The notes beneath the pieces were generated by a model that made no database searches, was not told where the DNA came from, and was given only the letters and a program-made list of their open reading frames with translations. This document shows positions 12,673 through 22,404 of a stretch of DNA of 64,000 nucleotides, one piece after another. The position numbers and the translations under genes were made by a program. This DNA is from Oncomelania hupensis (taxonomy: Eukaryota; Mollusca; Gastropoda; Littorinimorpha; Pomatiopsidae): assembly GCA_036898135.1 (NCBI GenBank), contig CM072523.1, positions 30,215,649-30,279,648 on the forward strand, read 5' to 3'. Positions within the stretch are counted from its first letter, which is position 1; each line of letters opens with the position of its first letter.

Positions 12673-15600
12673 GCTACTACTGCTACTGCTACTGCAAAAC
12701 CAGAAGCACAGACAACAATAAATCACTGTTTATGTTTGGAATTCAGATTGACTATCTGATACGGGGAGGCGAGAAACCTTGATAACCCAAGATAACACTC
12801 GGTGACCTCATAAACAACATATGTTATACATTTTACCTCCCACGACCTCCATGTCTGAATTTATTATTCTCTCTCTCTATCCCCTCTCCTTCCTTCCCCC
12901 TTACCCCCACCCTCTCCCTCTCTGTTCAGTTTATTAACAAAGAATATGTATGAAAAGATAAACTTTGCTAGCAGTGATTCTTTTGTTTGATCCGGTTGTA
13001 TTTTTGCAAGCACTTTGTCTTCTTAACCTTAACCAAATGCACATGTAGTTTCATTTTTTGCCACAGAATGGAATGTCCAACTCTATGGCTGGACTGGCCA
13101 GTCAGGGGCCAGATGACCAAGGCATGGACAAGAAAAAAGGCCGCAAACGAGTCAGTACAATTCTTTTTTGGTTCTTTTTTTTCTGTCTTTTTCATGTGTG
13201 TGTGTGTGTGTGTGTGAGTGAGATTTTAAAGATTTAAAGTGTCCAGACGCAGTGTTTTTGTACATCATCAGGTTTTAATTAACTTCAGAGATAAAAAGTG
13301 ACAGCCATCGTCATTCTAACGTTCTTCAATTACAATCTTATTGACTTCAGTGTTTTATTGTTTTCTAGCCGGCAAAAGAGCCAGCAAATGAAGTGGCAGC
13401 CCCTCCACCTCCACCCTCGCCCACATCAAACTCTCAACCCCTGGATGACACACAGAGGGAGCTGCTACAATTACTTCAGAAAAACAAGGTTTGAGACAAC
13501 ATTGTAACTTCGTGTATTTGGGGAATAACCTTTCTTAAGTGTGATATTGCACAATCCAACTATATTACTGTAGCTTAAGAATGTAAAGAGCATTATGTAT
13601 TTTGAGCATGATTTCAATGGATTGTAGGCTATTTTTGAACAGGTTTTAAATATAACCTGAAATCCAAATGTTCTACAACACTTTTGATTCAGACAAGGAG
13701 GGCAATTGTGTGATCTGTTGATGTCCTGCTGCATTAGACACCATTATCCTTGCTGCTTGAAAACACAAAAAAGGATAATTGTTGGTTAGATGGGTACTCG
13801 CACGTGCTGGAAGTTAGATTTTTAAAGAGATAATGAAGGCAGATTCAGGTTTTATAAATTGAGTTCATAGGCTTTGAGTGGCATGTTGTTATTATCCACA
13901 GGGTGAGCTGACCCCGCAGCAGCATCAGCTATTACAGCAACTTCAACAGCAGCTAGAGATGTCTCAGCAACATCTGCAACAGCAACAACGACACGCCAGA
14001 CCTCAGGTAAGTTGAAATTGTTAACAGCAGCTAGAGCAGCCAAGTCTTCATGAAACGGACAGCTGTTTATGGCGGTGTTGTAGTCTACCCAACAGACACA
14101 CTTTCTCACGGCATCTTCTTGTTTGGTCAGTGTCTTAAATGTAAAGGAGATTATTACTGATAAGAAAGTTTCATTTTGCTCAAATTTAAGCAAGTTCTTG
14201 GCTCCTGTGACTTACTCACCAATAGCTTTGACCTTTGTATTATCACATTTACTGTACTGTTGACAGGGAGGAGCCACATCTCCAAGTCATTCACAGCCTC
14301 CAGCTGTGAGCTCGGTTCAAGGAATGCGCCCCCAGCATTCGCATACCCATGGCAGCTTCCCCACCTCCCCAGGGGCAGCAGCATTATCTACCCACCACTC
14401 GCACATTCCATCCACAGGCGCTTCACAGCAGTCTGAGCCTCGACGATTTTTTACATCAAATGAAGAAGTGATTGATTACTGCAGCAACCACAAAGAGTTA
14501 CTCCGTGAAGACATGCAGGCACATCGTGATCGCCACTGTCAATCCTTTCATCCTCGATATTTATTGTCTAGTCACTTGGCAACTGGGCCAGGCGAGGCCA
14601 AGCAGCCACGGCTGTCATGGCCGGCAATGACGTCGTCAACGTCATCATCTGTACATTCCTCAGCCACAGTTCCCGGCATGAGCGGTGTGCCGTCTTCCTG
14701 CAGCCAGCCAACACCTTCCTCATCCTCTCAGGTGTCTCCACGACCTGGTTCCAGCGGCCCCATGTCAGGGGTAAAATGTGAAACGTCTCCTTCTGGACCT
14801 TTTGTCTATCGGAAGGAGCCGCTGAAGCTGGTCATCAACCTGCGCAGCACCGCTACCCCCACTCTCACTGAGAGTGCTGCAGCCACTACCACCTCCTCTG
14901 GCACCAACACGCCAATTACCACGACTACAGTGTCCACGGCTACCACTACCTCAGTGCAGATGATGGGTGATGAAGCCAAGGCAGTCAAAGTGAAAAGTGA
15001 GAAAAGGGAACCCATGACAGCACAAGAGGTGGTCGACAGTGTCAAGCACTTAAGTAAGTCAAATTGCTTTCATATCAAGGTACCAATCATCCATTCTTCA
15101 TGTTTGGTGGAAAGTGAGCATGTTATTGCTTTAAACATGAGTTCATACCATTTTTCTATTTTTTTAATTCTAGGGAAGAAAAAGAGCATCAAGATGATTT
15201 GACATTACTGAAATTAGAGATTACTTGAATCTTGTTCTTTGATAGTACGGTCACTGATTACTTTCACCAAATTGCATTACAGATTTATTCAGAATTTGTT
15301 AACAAAAAAAGAAACGTGTTCAACTTTTCTTCATATCTATCTTCTTTATGTTCTAGAAGACTAGGATTTTTTCTTTATTTCTTTCTATCTTCTTTATGTT
15401 CCAGAAAGCTAGGATTACGCTGCAGTTGCACTGCACAAGAGACCACTCACAGATAAGTGGTCATTATATGATGTATATACATGTATGATTTGTTATATTT
15501 TTTTGCAGACTGGAAGAGCACTATAAGTTTACTAGGAGACGACTTGCCACCCCCCACAACCCCTGCACCTCCTCCACCAGTACCCAAGAGTGAGCTCAAT

Positions 15601-18600
15601 CCTGCAACTCCTAGTGTTTATGTAAGTAAATGGGCATTTTCCTGACCTTATTTATTAAAAGTTATTTTTCAAATGACTATCTGCAGGTATCAATTAAATC
15701 AATTCAACTTGCAGGTGAGACTGATGTACTTGCCTCAAAATGTAAGGTTTCCAAATTTGTGTAAATCAGCAATTTTGACTGTTAATTTATAGAAGAAGAC
15801 TATTGTTATTCCTAAGAGTGAACACCCATGTATTTGACATATGCCATTATTGACCATTTTGTTGCTTGTTCTGTTTACAGTTGGAAAGCAAGAAGGATGC
15901 TTTCTCTACTGAGTTGCAGCAGTACTGTCACACACAGCCTGTGGTGGTCATCCGTGGTATTGCTACAGCATTGAAGCTGGGTAAGAGTTTATTATCATTA
16001 CAAAATGCAGTACATATTACTCAGAATATTCTATTTTAGTTATCTTTTTCTGACTTGTGGGCTACCACAGGCATGCCTACCCGTACGGAATTTCCGTATT
16101 TTTTCCAGAAATTTGAAAAACTCGGCAAGCGCAACGGAAAATACGGATACTTGCTTCATGGTCTGGAAATAAATAAAAACAATGGGACAAAAAATCGAAC
16201 TTGTTGGCCTGTGGTAATGCACCGCGTGACGTATTTCCGAAGACAGACGAACCCGGTTTAATGCCGTAATGTGCAGTCCCAGTAGAGACACATGGCATCA
16301 AAGTTTCTGGTAGAGGCACCGAAGTTTGCCGAACCAGTTCTTGTGCAGTCGCAGTGAAGATCGGTGTTCGTGAGACAGAATTCAAAACATGGCGTCCAAA
16401 CGAATTTCTAAGCAAAGCGCTTGTGAATCTGAATCTTCAAAGAAATGGCGCAAGGGGCACACATATCTTGCCTCGTATTCAGATAAGTGTCCTTTCGTTA
16501 TTCACGGCAGCACTGACTCAAAAGTACGATTTGTGACAACCAGTTTGGCATCTCCGCCGGTGGTATGAACATCAAGCGGCACGTGGAAGGCCCACAGCAT
16601 ATCAAGAAGTACGAGGCTTTGGAGAAGAAAAAGAAGATTGTGGCAGCAAACCAATCTATCACTGGATTCTTCGCATAATATCAAAAAGGATGAGTGCAGA
16701 AACAATAAGTAGTAAAAGTAAATACTGAAATCGTAATAGTAATACTGAAGTTTGAAAAAGCTAATACTGAAACTTCAAATTGAGGGTAGGCATGCCTGCA
16801 ATCAAGAGAGTGTACAACATCAGCCCTAATATTGAAGTCATCGAAAACCTGTATGACAAGGCTACCAGTACAGTCCTGTGAGGATTGCTGAGGACAGAAG
16901 AAGATGGAGTACGCTGGTTAAGCGATCATCAGTGGTGCATCAACGACTTTCGAGTTACAGGATAGGATAGAAACCAACTTGTGTACAGATTAATAGATTC
17001 TCACATTTTATACAACTAATCTTAATCCTTAGAAGTTCCTTTTTTCAAGGTGTTTGCTGCTTCATTTCATCAATAATAGTTAATAATGAATGATATTTCA
17101 CAATTATATTATTGAGAATAATTAAATCAATGTAATTGTTTTATTGTGCTTTTGAATTGATACAATATTCATTCTTTATAATTTATGTGTGTGTTTGCAG
17201 ATTTGGGTCTGTTTTCAACAAAGACATTGGTAGATGCCAACCCAATGCATGATGTGGAAGTTCGAACGCAGGTAAACATAGCTTTGCTGGATGAGTCAAG
17301 GGAGGCAATCCTGTAATCATTTACAGCAAGCTGATATTATATGCTTGGATAGACATAGGTTAACACATCCATTGATGGAGATAAGGAAGTAGTACACCTC
17401 TCCAAAGTAACAGTTCATATTATAGACAATTCTTGCTTATTTTTCTCACAAACTCTGGGAGGGTTAAACAAAACTTTTTTACAATCAGAATTGCAGTTTT
17501 GAAGCCAATAGTAGCAAAACAAAAAATGGTCATTTTCTTTGTATCTACTCATTCAGCTGCTGCAGTGCAATCAATTGTATATTCTGTGTAAAAAATCAAT
17601 ATGTGAATGTATATTAGTAGAAAACTCTTGGTATCTGAGAGTGTGTAATAGTGTGGAATTGTCATTGCAGAAAAAGCAGAAGCCGGATGAAAACAATGAC
17701 CCTTCTGGCAACCCAGTGTGGTACTGTGACAGCAAACGAGGCAGCAGCACTGTGAAGAACTATGCCATCTACCAGGCTTCCACTTTCAAAGAATCTCTAA
17801 AGGTATTCCACATTTATGGTAGAATAAATAAGATTAAGAAAACTAGTAGTATAACACTGGTGCCCTCAAAAGTCTATGACAATGTGATTTTACAGTGAAG
17901 TAGTGGATGTTGATAAAACGATGTGCACCGACAGATTCACCATTGGTATATTGTTGCAAAGGAAGAAACGGAAAGGAAACCAAATTCGGTTATGAACATC
18001 TATAGAGATGTGAGACCATTCATCAGTATTGTGTTTTTGTTTTACAGGATGAACAAGAAAGAAACAGAGATGTGTTCAGACATGGAACTGCAGATTCTGA
18101 CAGTGATTCCAACTCCTCTAATACCAAAAGGTATTACTAATAATCATAGTAATAGCCATATACTTTTTATAGGTTAATAAACCACTGGGGTTGAAAGGAA
18201 TTTAGAAAGTAAAGTTCTTGCATTTGGCATTGGTAAATGGACAGTCATATGAAGTCCTCACTTGCTTTTATCCCCACTGCATTTGCTTTTGTCGATCACT
18301 CTCTCTTTGTCCGCACCTGATTTTATAGACAAGCTGACAGCATCACCACAGACTTCCCTTTGAGTTTGAATTTTGGGACATTGTTTGGTGTTTGATAAAG
18401 CAAATCCTGTGGCACAGCAAGCATGCAGAAAAATGTGTTGATGAAGAATTTGACTTTGAAGTTTCATTGTTTTGATTTTGTTGTGGAAATAGAAACCCCA
18501 TTCATTATTTTGTATTTTATGGATATATTTATTTCTTTGTAACCATTAGGAAAGGCAAGGTGAGATCAATGATCCGGTTCGGCACCAACGTTGACTTGTC

Positions 18601-21600
18601 AGACGTAGAGAAATGGAGACCGCAGCTGGCGGAGTTGACCAAGCTGCCAGCCTTCACACGAGTAGTGTCGGGCAGTAACATGCTCAGTCACGTGGGACAC
18701 AAGATTCTGGGCATGAACACCGTGCAGCTCTACATGAAGGTGCCAGGCTCCAGGACACCAGGTATGGTTTTTCAACATTGGACTGGGTTTCTTGTGAAGA
18801 TTTGACAAAGGAATGCAATGTATTTGGGTGTTTGTTGTTGTTTTCTAAAATAAGAGAATCAGATAACAAAATTTAATGTCGTACAAAATGATTTCCAAAA
18901 AATTTGAGTGATGGATTATAGTTCGTAAGGTGGAAGAATTGCAGTAAGTATTGTGGATAATGAAATAAACTATGGTTTGTTATTGTGAATTCTGCAAGTT
19001 AAAAATGTAAGTATGCATGGTTTGTTTCTTATTGTATGTGTTCGTAATTGCTATTGTTTACTTACAATGTCTGGACTTGTTTGTACAGGCCACCAAGAGA
19101 ACAACAATTTCTGTTCAGTCAACATCAACATTGGTCCAGGGGATTGCGAGTGGTTTGCTGTCCCAGATGCTTACTGGGGTATCATCGCTCAGCTCTGTGA
19201 AAAGTAAGCTTAACCTTTTTTAATTGTTGTTAATTGATGGTTATCATTATTTCTGTTGTTAATTCAACATTGATCAAGGCCATATCTTTAAAATCAGTAG
19301 CACTTTTTAAATACATGTAGCTTTTACATTCATTTATGGTTTATTTTTTTTCAGTCTGTGCTTTCTGGTATACTTTTTTTAGAATAACAAATTCTCTCTT
19401 ATTCAGGATGCTTTCTTCTTCTCCCCTCTCTTTGTGTGCTTACTCTATCTACATTGACAGAAGACAGGAGATAGAGCTTTAATATTATTCTCTAACTTCC
19501 TGGACAGCATCTAATAACTTCATTAAGGATTGTCCAAGATGCTTTCATTAACACCAGTTCCATCTATTTGGGTGAAACGACTATCCCCATGTATGTTTGT
19601 CTCCTACTCTCGATGCTTTCTCCCGGAATGCGGGGTTTTCTGTATAAATAGTATTCCAAATTAGTGGACATTTAGTGCTTTAAATTACCACTGTTTCTGT
19701 CATTCTCATTTGTTCTTTCTCGTACCTAATCTGTTCTATTATTCTACTATCTTCTTCACTCAGTCACCTACCCTTTTTTCTTGAAAACTCTCCGAAAACT
19801 CCTCATATATGTATGGGGTCTGTTGGGTCAGCTTGAGGATACTGGACGCTTTCTGCCAAATGGTCACTAGACCTTAACGGTATTATTTCGCATTTGAGGC
19901 TATTTTTATGTTTTTTAATATTTTATAATGATGTTCATATTCTATTTTGTTTTGGTAAACGGGTGTTCGATAAATTAAGAGTACAGCCTCAGCGTCCCCT
20001 GCATGGGATGCTTTTATTGTAAAGTGACTGGCTGATGGAGTGCCTTCAGTGTTACCATTAGGGTTGTTTTAGCAGATCTTTCATACAGATAAGGGGTGAG
20101 TCCTCTTCTAACCAAGTTGTGGTCCTGATTCGGCTCTTTGCAGTCCACTGGACCAGCTAATAAACCCACCCTGTGAATTCTTTGAATTACATATTTGTTT
20201 GCCTGTGTATGTTTGTATGTTGGAATACAAATTCTGGATAAGGTTTCAAGTTATGTTTGGTGATGTTGCAGGAACAGCGTACCATACCTGAGTGGTTCCT
20301 GGTGGCCGATTTTGGAGGACTTATATGAGCACAACGTACCTGTTTACCGCTTTATACAGAAGCCAGGAGACCTTGTCTGGATCGGCCCAGGCACTGTTCA
20401 CTGGGTCCAAGCGGTGGTGAGTTCTTGTGTAAGTAAAATAATAGCGCACATACCACCTCAAGGCACTTACTTGCTCAAGTCGGGATTGAACCCAAGGCGG
20501 ACTGTGCCGTCTGATCAGTGCCTTTGTGTTGAAGGGGTAGTGTGCGCTAGATTCTAGGGCTCCAAGAGCCATGTTCAGATTGTATAGGTGCCTTATATAC
20601 TGCTAATAGCCATGCTTTTGCAGCATGCTCAGTGCGGTGTTTATTTTAATTCTGTGATATGCAATCTGTAATAAGCAGGGTTTGAGTGAACGATGGTAAA
20701 CTTCTATGCTCCTTAATATCATTTATATGGTTGAATAACATAAGCTGTTGTTGGTGTGTGTAGGGGTGGTGCAACAACATTGCATGGAATGTGGGTCCCA
20801 TGACGTACCATCAATACAAGCTGGCCATCGAACGCTACGAGTTCAACAAAAAGATGATGTACAAGTCCATCGTGCCGATGGTGCACTTGTCTTGGACTCT
20901 TGCCCGCAACTTGCGCACCAGTGATGCCATGCTCTACAACCAGATCAAGTAAGATGTTGCTCATGCATGTTTAAAGTCGAAAGGTTTAGTGTTTGAAATC
21001 AAAAGGTCTAAAAATCACAAAGTTTGTTGTGCAAACTTTGGAGTAAACTAAAATTGTATTAAAAGTATGTTATGTTCTATAGTTCTCCTGCAATTTTTTT
21101 CTTAACAGTTGCAGAAAGCTCTACATTGTATATGATCAGTAGCTGAGCAGCGGTCTTTGTTATTAGTTATGCTGTCAATAGATTTTGGCAGAACAAACAC
21201 AGGAGGTGAAAGAGATGTAGCAAACTTTCCAGTGAAAAGAGAGGGTCTTGCTGCTATTTGATTAGTTAAAGCTAATTGACTTGCTTGCAGGTATGTGTGC
21301 CAGCGGTCATTGATGCAGCAGCAGTTGACCGTGAACATACTGAAAGAGTACAAGAAAACCTCCAGGCATCAGCCCCGCATTCAGCATGAGGAGACCTACT
21401 ATTGTGAAACTTGTGATGTAAGGAAACAAATTATTAGCTGTCATTTTCTGATGAAAGTGTTTTGTTCATTTTCTGCCATCCTAACTCGTCATTGAAGTTA
21501 TATCTTGTTTATTTTTTCTGTTTATTTAATCTTTTATTTTCTTCTTTTTTAATTTAAATATCATTTTGGTCATTCATACCTTTTATTTGCTCATAAAGTG

Positions 21601-22404
21601 ATCTTCACATGAAAAAATTGTTTTGTAGACCATGAAATAAAGATCCGAATTGAAAGTAAAATAAATTTCTTGCAGGAGGAAGTGTTCAACTTCTTGTTTG
21701 TGCGCAAGAAGACAGATGAAGACCAGCAGGATGGTGCATTCTACGTTTACTGCCAGAACTGTGCCCTCAAGTCCTCCCCTGATCTGAGCGACTATGGGGT
21801 CCTCCACCAGTATGAGGTGAAGGAGCTGATGGCCTCCTACGACAAGTTTATTATGTACCAGGTATATACCGTCACTCTTCTTCCCATCTTACATGATCAA
21901 GCCTGAAAAGTAGTACAAAATCATTGCGAATATGGGATAGTTCTTGAGTTCAAAATCATTGCAAAATTCAATATATTTATATTAGTGAAAATGCTGACAT
22001 GAGCTCATTTTCTTCATTATGTATGCATGATTTTAGAAGCAAAAAAAAACTAGATGAAAGCGGTATCAACCATTCAGTGGGTTCAGGGTGCAATAAGAGT
22101 TTATTCTAAACATTGTAGAGATACTAGCTATAGCAACTACAATAATATAATCGTCATAACAAAGTAAAAACGACTTCAAAATATTTGTCAAAGCATATTC
22201 TAGCAGTGTAATTTGATGATGCTAAAACAGTAAGGCAAACTTTACAACAGCAAGAACAAAAATAATTTTGTGTTTCATGTCAATTACATTTTCTGTAAAT
22301 CTCCATATTGAAATGAACGAAAAGATCTCTATTCCCTTTTACTGATGTAAATTGAATAGCTTGCTTGATTTCAGCGGCCACACAGCTTCTTTGGGTTGAG
22401 TTGA
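10584..22404 (+). CDS. KDM6A: Lysine-specific demethylase 6A (UTX) orthologue, 5'-truncated by the window, 20 exons
   Basis: Fe(II)/2-oxoglutarate-dependent demethylase of H3K27me2/3; in animals it works in the nucleus within MLL3/MLL4 (COMPASS-like) complexes. The spliced product is 1058 residues plus stop, numbered here from the first complete codon of E1. In order: TPR repeats (about 1-160), a proline/serine/threonine-rich linker (about 195-580), JmjC core (about 600-945), and a C-terminal zinc domain (about 946-1058). Iron ligands by alignment to the human protein are H798, E800 and H878, with the same 80-residue H-to-H spacing. Likely 2-oxoglutarate contacts K789, T795, S806 and N808 are kept. 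Zinc cysteines are C983, C986, C1013 and C1016. The TPR region separates it from KDM6B, which lacks TPRs. All 19 introns have GT-AG ends and phases are continuous. The start codon and earlier TPRs lie upstream. No inactivating change is seen. Confidence 0.97.
10963..11061 (+). CDS. KDM6A: KDM6A exon E2 (TPR)
   Basis: Acceptor gttgcag, donor gtgaga. Completes R42 and encodes 43-74. Contains the [20 protein letters not shown] stretch, which is nearly identical to the vertebrate UTX TPR. Confidence 0.97.
11298..11555 (+). CDS. KDM6A: KDM6A exon E3 (last TPRs)
   Basis: Acceptor tgtccag, donor gtcagt at 11556. Encodes residues 76-160 plus split codons. Carries [20 protein letters not shown] and [20 protein letters not shown], two TPR units very close to human UTX. 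Confidence 0.97.
11765..11950 (+). repeat. Old SINE-like repeat copy (family C) in KDM6A intron 3
   Basis: Shares caccctcagtcaccc, gttagctcctgtat and accttgagcagctgctgag with the clearer copies at 37135 and 27935. Heavily diverged. Confidence 0.5.
12363..12462 (+). CDS. KDM6A: KDM6A exon E4
   Basis: Acceptor ttccttag, donor gtagga. Residues 162-194. Contains [20 protein letters not shown], a diagnostic UTX block just after the TPRs that is almost unchanged from vertebrates. Confidence 0.96.
12626..12691 (+). repeat. (ACT)n microsatellite in KDM6A intron 4
   Basis: About 22 units with a few GCT variants near the end. Confidence 0.95.
13067..13150 (+). CDS. KDM6A: KDM6A exon E5 (basic linker)
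   Basis: Acceptor ccacag, donor gtcagt at 13151. Eighty-four bases, phase 0 at both ends, so it could be skipped without a frameshift. Residues 195-222 end in a basic cluster KKKGRKR that resembles a nuclear localisation signal; that role is inferred. Confidence 0.85.
13195..13217 (+). repeat. (GT)n microsatellite in KDM6A intron 5
   Basis: Short uninterrupted GT run, about 45 bp after the E5 donor. Confidence 0.85.
13369..13488 (+). CDS. KDM6A: KDM6A exon E6 (proline-rich linker)
   Basis: Acceptor ttttctag, donor gtttga. Forty codons, symmetric phase 0. Residues 223-262 are rich in proline and end in a short leucine/glutamine helix ([10 protein letters not shown]). Confidence 0.85.
13902..14006 (+). 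CDS. KDM6A: KDM6A exon E7 (glutamine-rich linker)
   Basis: Acceptor tatccacag, donor gtaagt. Thirty-five codons, symmetric phase 0. Residues 263-297 open with [19 protein letters not shown], similar to the LTP/LNPAQKLMLEQLE linker segment of human UTX, and are probably coiled coil or helix. Confidence 0.88.
14267..15053 (+). CDS. KDM6A: KDM6A exon E8 (long disordered linker)
   Basis: Acceptor gttgacag, donor gtaagt at 15054; 787 bases, the longest exon. Residues 298-559 are rich in S, T, P, A and H with two more ordered islands: [19 protein letters not shown] with a following HRDRH, and [17 protein letters not shown]. The end, [15 protein letters not shown], aligns with the human segment that ends in SSAEVLKACRNLG. 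Reading past the donor meets a stop at 15199, so intron retention would truncate the protein before the JmjC domain. Confidence 0.9.
15509..15621 (+). CDS. KDM6A: KDM6A exon E9
   Basis: Acceptor ttttgcag, donor gtaagt. Residues 561-597. A proline-rich run leads into [13 protein letters not shown], the counterpart of PKDKLNPPTPSIY in human UTX at the entry to the catalytic core. Confidence 0.95.
15881..15980 (+). CDS. KDM6A: KDM6A exon E10 (start of catalytic core)
   Basis: Acceptor tgtttacag, donor gtaaga. Residues 598-630, ending in [13 protein letters not shown], the conserved VIRGLAGALKL motif. Confidence 0.96.
16068..16798 (+). mobile_element. hAT-like non-autonomous DNA element in KDM6A intron 10
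   Basis: Perfect 15-bp terminal inverted repeats: CAGGCATGCCTACCC at 16068-16082 and its complement at 16784-16798. The CAG start is hAT-like. No matching 8-bp target duplication is visible (ggctacca on the left, caatcaag on the right). The 731-bp interior carries a broken zinc-finger reading frame and no transposase core. Confidence 0.75.
16389..16678 (+). pseudogene. BED/C2H2-like zinc-finger frame inside the hAT-like element, frameshifted
   Basis: An ATG at 16389 opens [20 protein letters not shown]. The frame is lost near 16527 and resumes in another phase as [19 protein letters not shown] then [16 protein letters not shown] and ends SITGFFA before TAA at 16676-16678. Cys, His-x5-His and the SITxFF ending are typical of the first part of mollusc hAT-related zinc-finger proteins. 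The first Cys of the expected CxxC is missing at the break. Confidence 0.55.
16799..16975 (+). mobile_element. Internally deleted LINE fragment
   Basis: The frame [21 protein letters not shown] resembles a reverse-transcriptase palm segment and is followed directly by the C-terminal end ([17 protein letters not shown]) and a ggatagg-type tail. It abuts the right end of the hAT-like element. A relative lies at 35603. Confidence 0.6.
17201..17271 (+). CDS. KDM6A: KDM6A exon E11
   Basis: Acceptor tgtttgcag, donor gtaaac. Residues 632-654 with [20 protein letters not shown], a near match to vertebrate UTX. The intron before it is 1.2 kb and holds the hAT-like element and a LINE fragment. Confidence 0.96.
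17671..17802 (+). CDS. KDM6A: KDM6A exon E12
   Basis: Acceptor tcattgcag, donor gtattc. Forty-four codons (655-698), symmetric phase 0. Contains [18 protein letters not shown] and [14 protein letters not shown], both conserved in UTX. Confidence 0.95.
18048..18130 (+). CDS. KDM6A: KDM6A exon E13 (acidic serine linker)
   Basis: Acceptor ttttacag, donor gtatta. Residues 699-725: charged DEQERNRDV followed by [13 protein letters not shown], matching the acidic serine stretch ahead of the JmjC domain in human UTX. Confidence 0.93.
18550..18761 (+). CDS. KDM6A: KDM6A exon E14 (JmjC, 2-oxoglutarate site)
   Basis: Acceptor accattag, donor gtatgg. Residues 727-796. Contains [31 protein letters not shown] and PGSRTP. 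K789 and T795 correspond to human 2-oxoglutarate-binding K1137 and T1143. Confidence 0.97.
19089..19203 (+). CDS. KDM6A: KDM6A exon E15 (JmjC, HxE iron ligands)
   Basis: Acceptor ttgtacag, donor gtaagc. Residues 798-834 start [21 protein letters not shown]798 and E800 are the first two Fe(II) ligands; S806 and N808 match human S1154 and N1156. Confidence 0.98.
19620..20165 (+). repeat. Family A repeat, near full length, in KDM6A intron 15
   Basis: Contains all modules in order: gggttttctgtataaatagt, ctttaaattaccactg, ggtctgttgggtcagctt, gttcgataaatta, agcctcagcgtcccct, gtcctgattcggctc and ccactggacc. Diverged from the younger copies at 30-33 kb. Confidence 0.85.
20272..20416 (+). CDS. KDM6A: KDM6A exon E16 (JmjC, third iron ligand)
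   Basis: Acceptor gttgcag, donor gtgagt. Residues 836-883 with [22 protein letters not shown] and GTVHWVQ. H878 is the third Fe(II) ligand. Confidence 0.98.
20764..20948 (+). CDS. KDM6A: KDM6A exon E17 (end of JmjC)
   Basis: Acceptor gtgtgtag, donor gtaaga. Residues 884-944 contain [12 protein letters not shown] and [17 protein letters not shown], conserved through all KDM6 enzymes. Confidence 0.97.
21291..21417 (+). CDS. KDM6A: KDM6A exon E18 (zinc domain, first CxxC)
   Basis: Acceptor gcttgcag, donor gtaagg. Residues 946-987. Ends in YYCETCD, giving zinc ligands C983 and C986 of the KDM6 zinc domain that helps recognise the H3 tail. Confidence 0.96.
21676..21861 (+). CDS. KDM6A: KDM6A exon E19 (zinc domain, second CxxC)
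   Basis: Acceptor ttcttgcag, donor gtatat. Sixty-two codons, residues 988-1049. Carries VFNFLFV and YCQNCALK (C1013, C1016). The gap between the CxxC pairs is about three residues longer than in human UTX. Confidence 0.96.
22375..22404 (+). CDS. KDM6A: KDM6A terminal exon E20, coding part
   Basis: Acceptor gatttcag. Encodes only nine residues (RPHSFFGLS) and a TGA stop at 22402-22404. The exon continues as 3' UTR. If the previous donor were not used, E19 would read on to a TGA at 21904-21906, giving a slightly different tail. Confidence 0.82.
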   Translation, partial: RPHSFFGLS

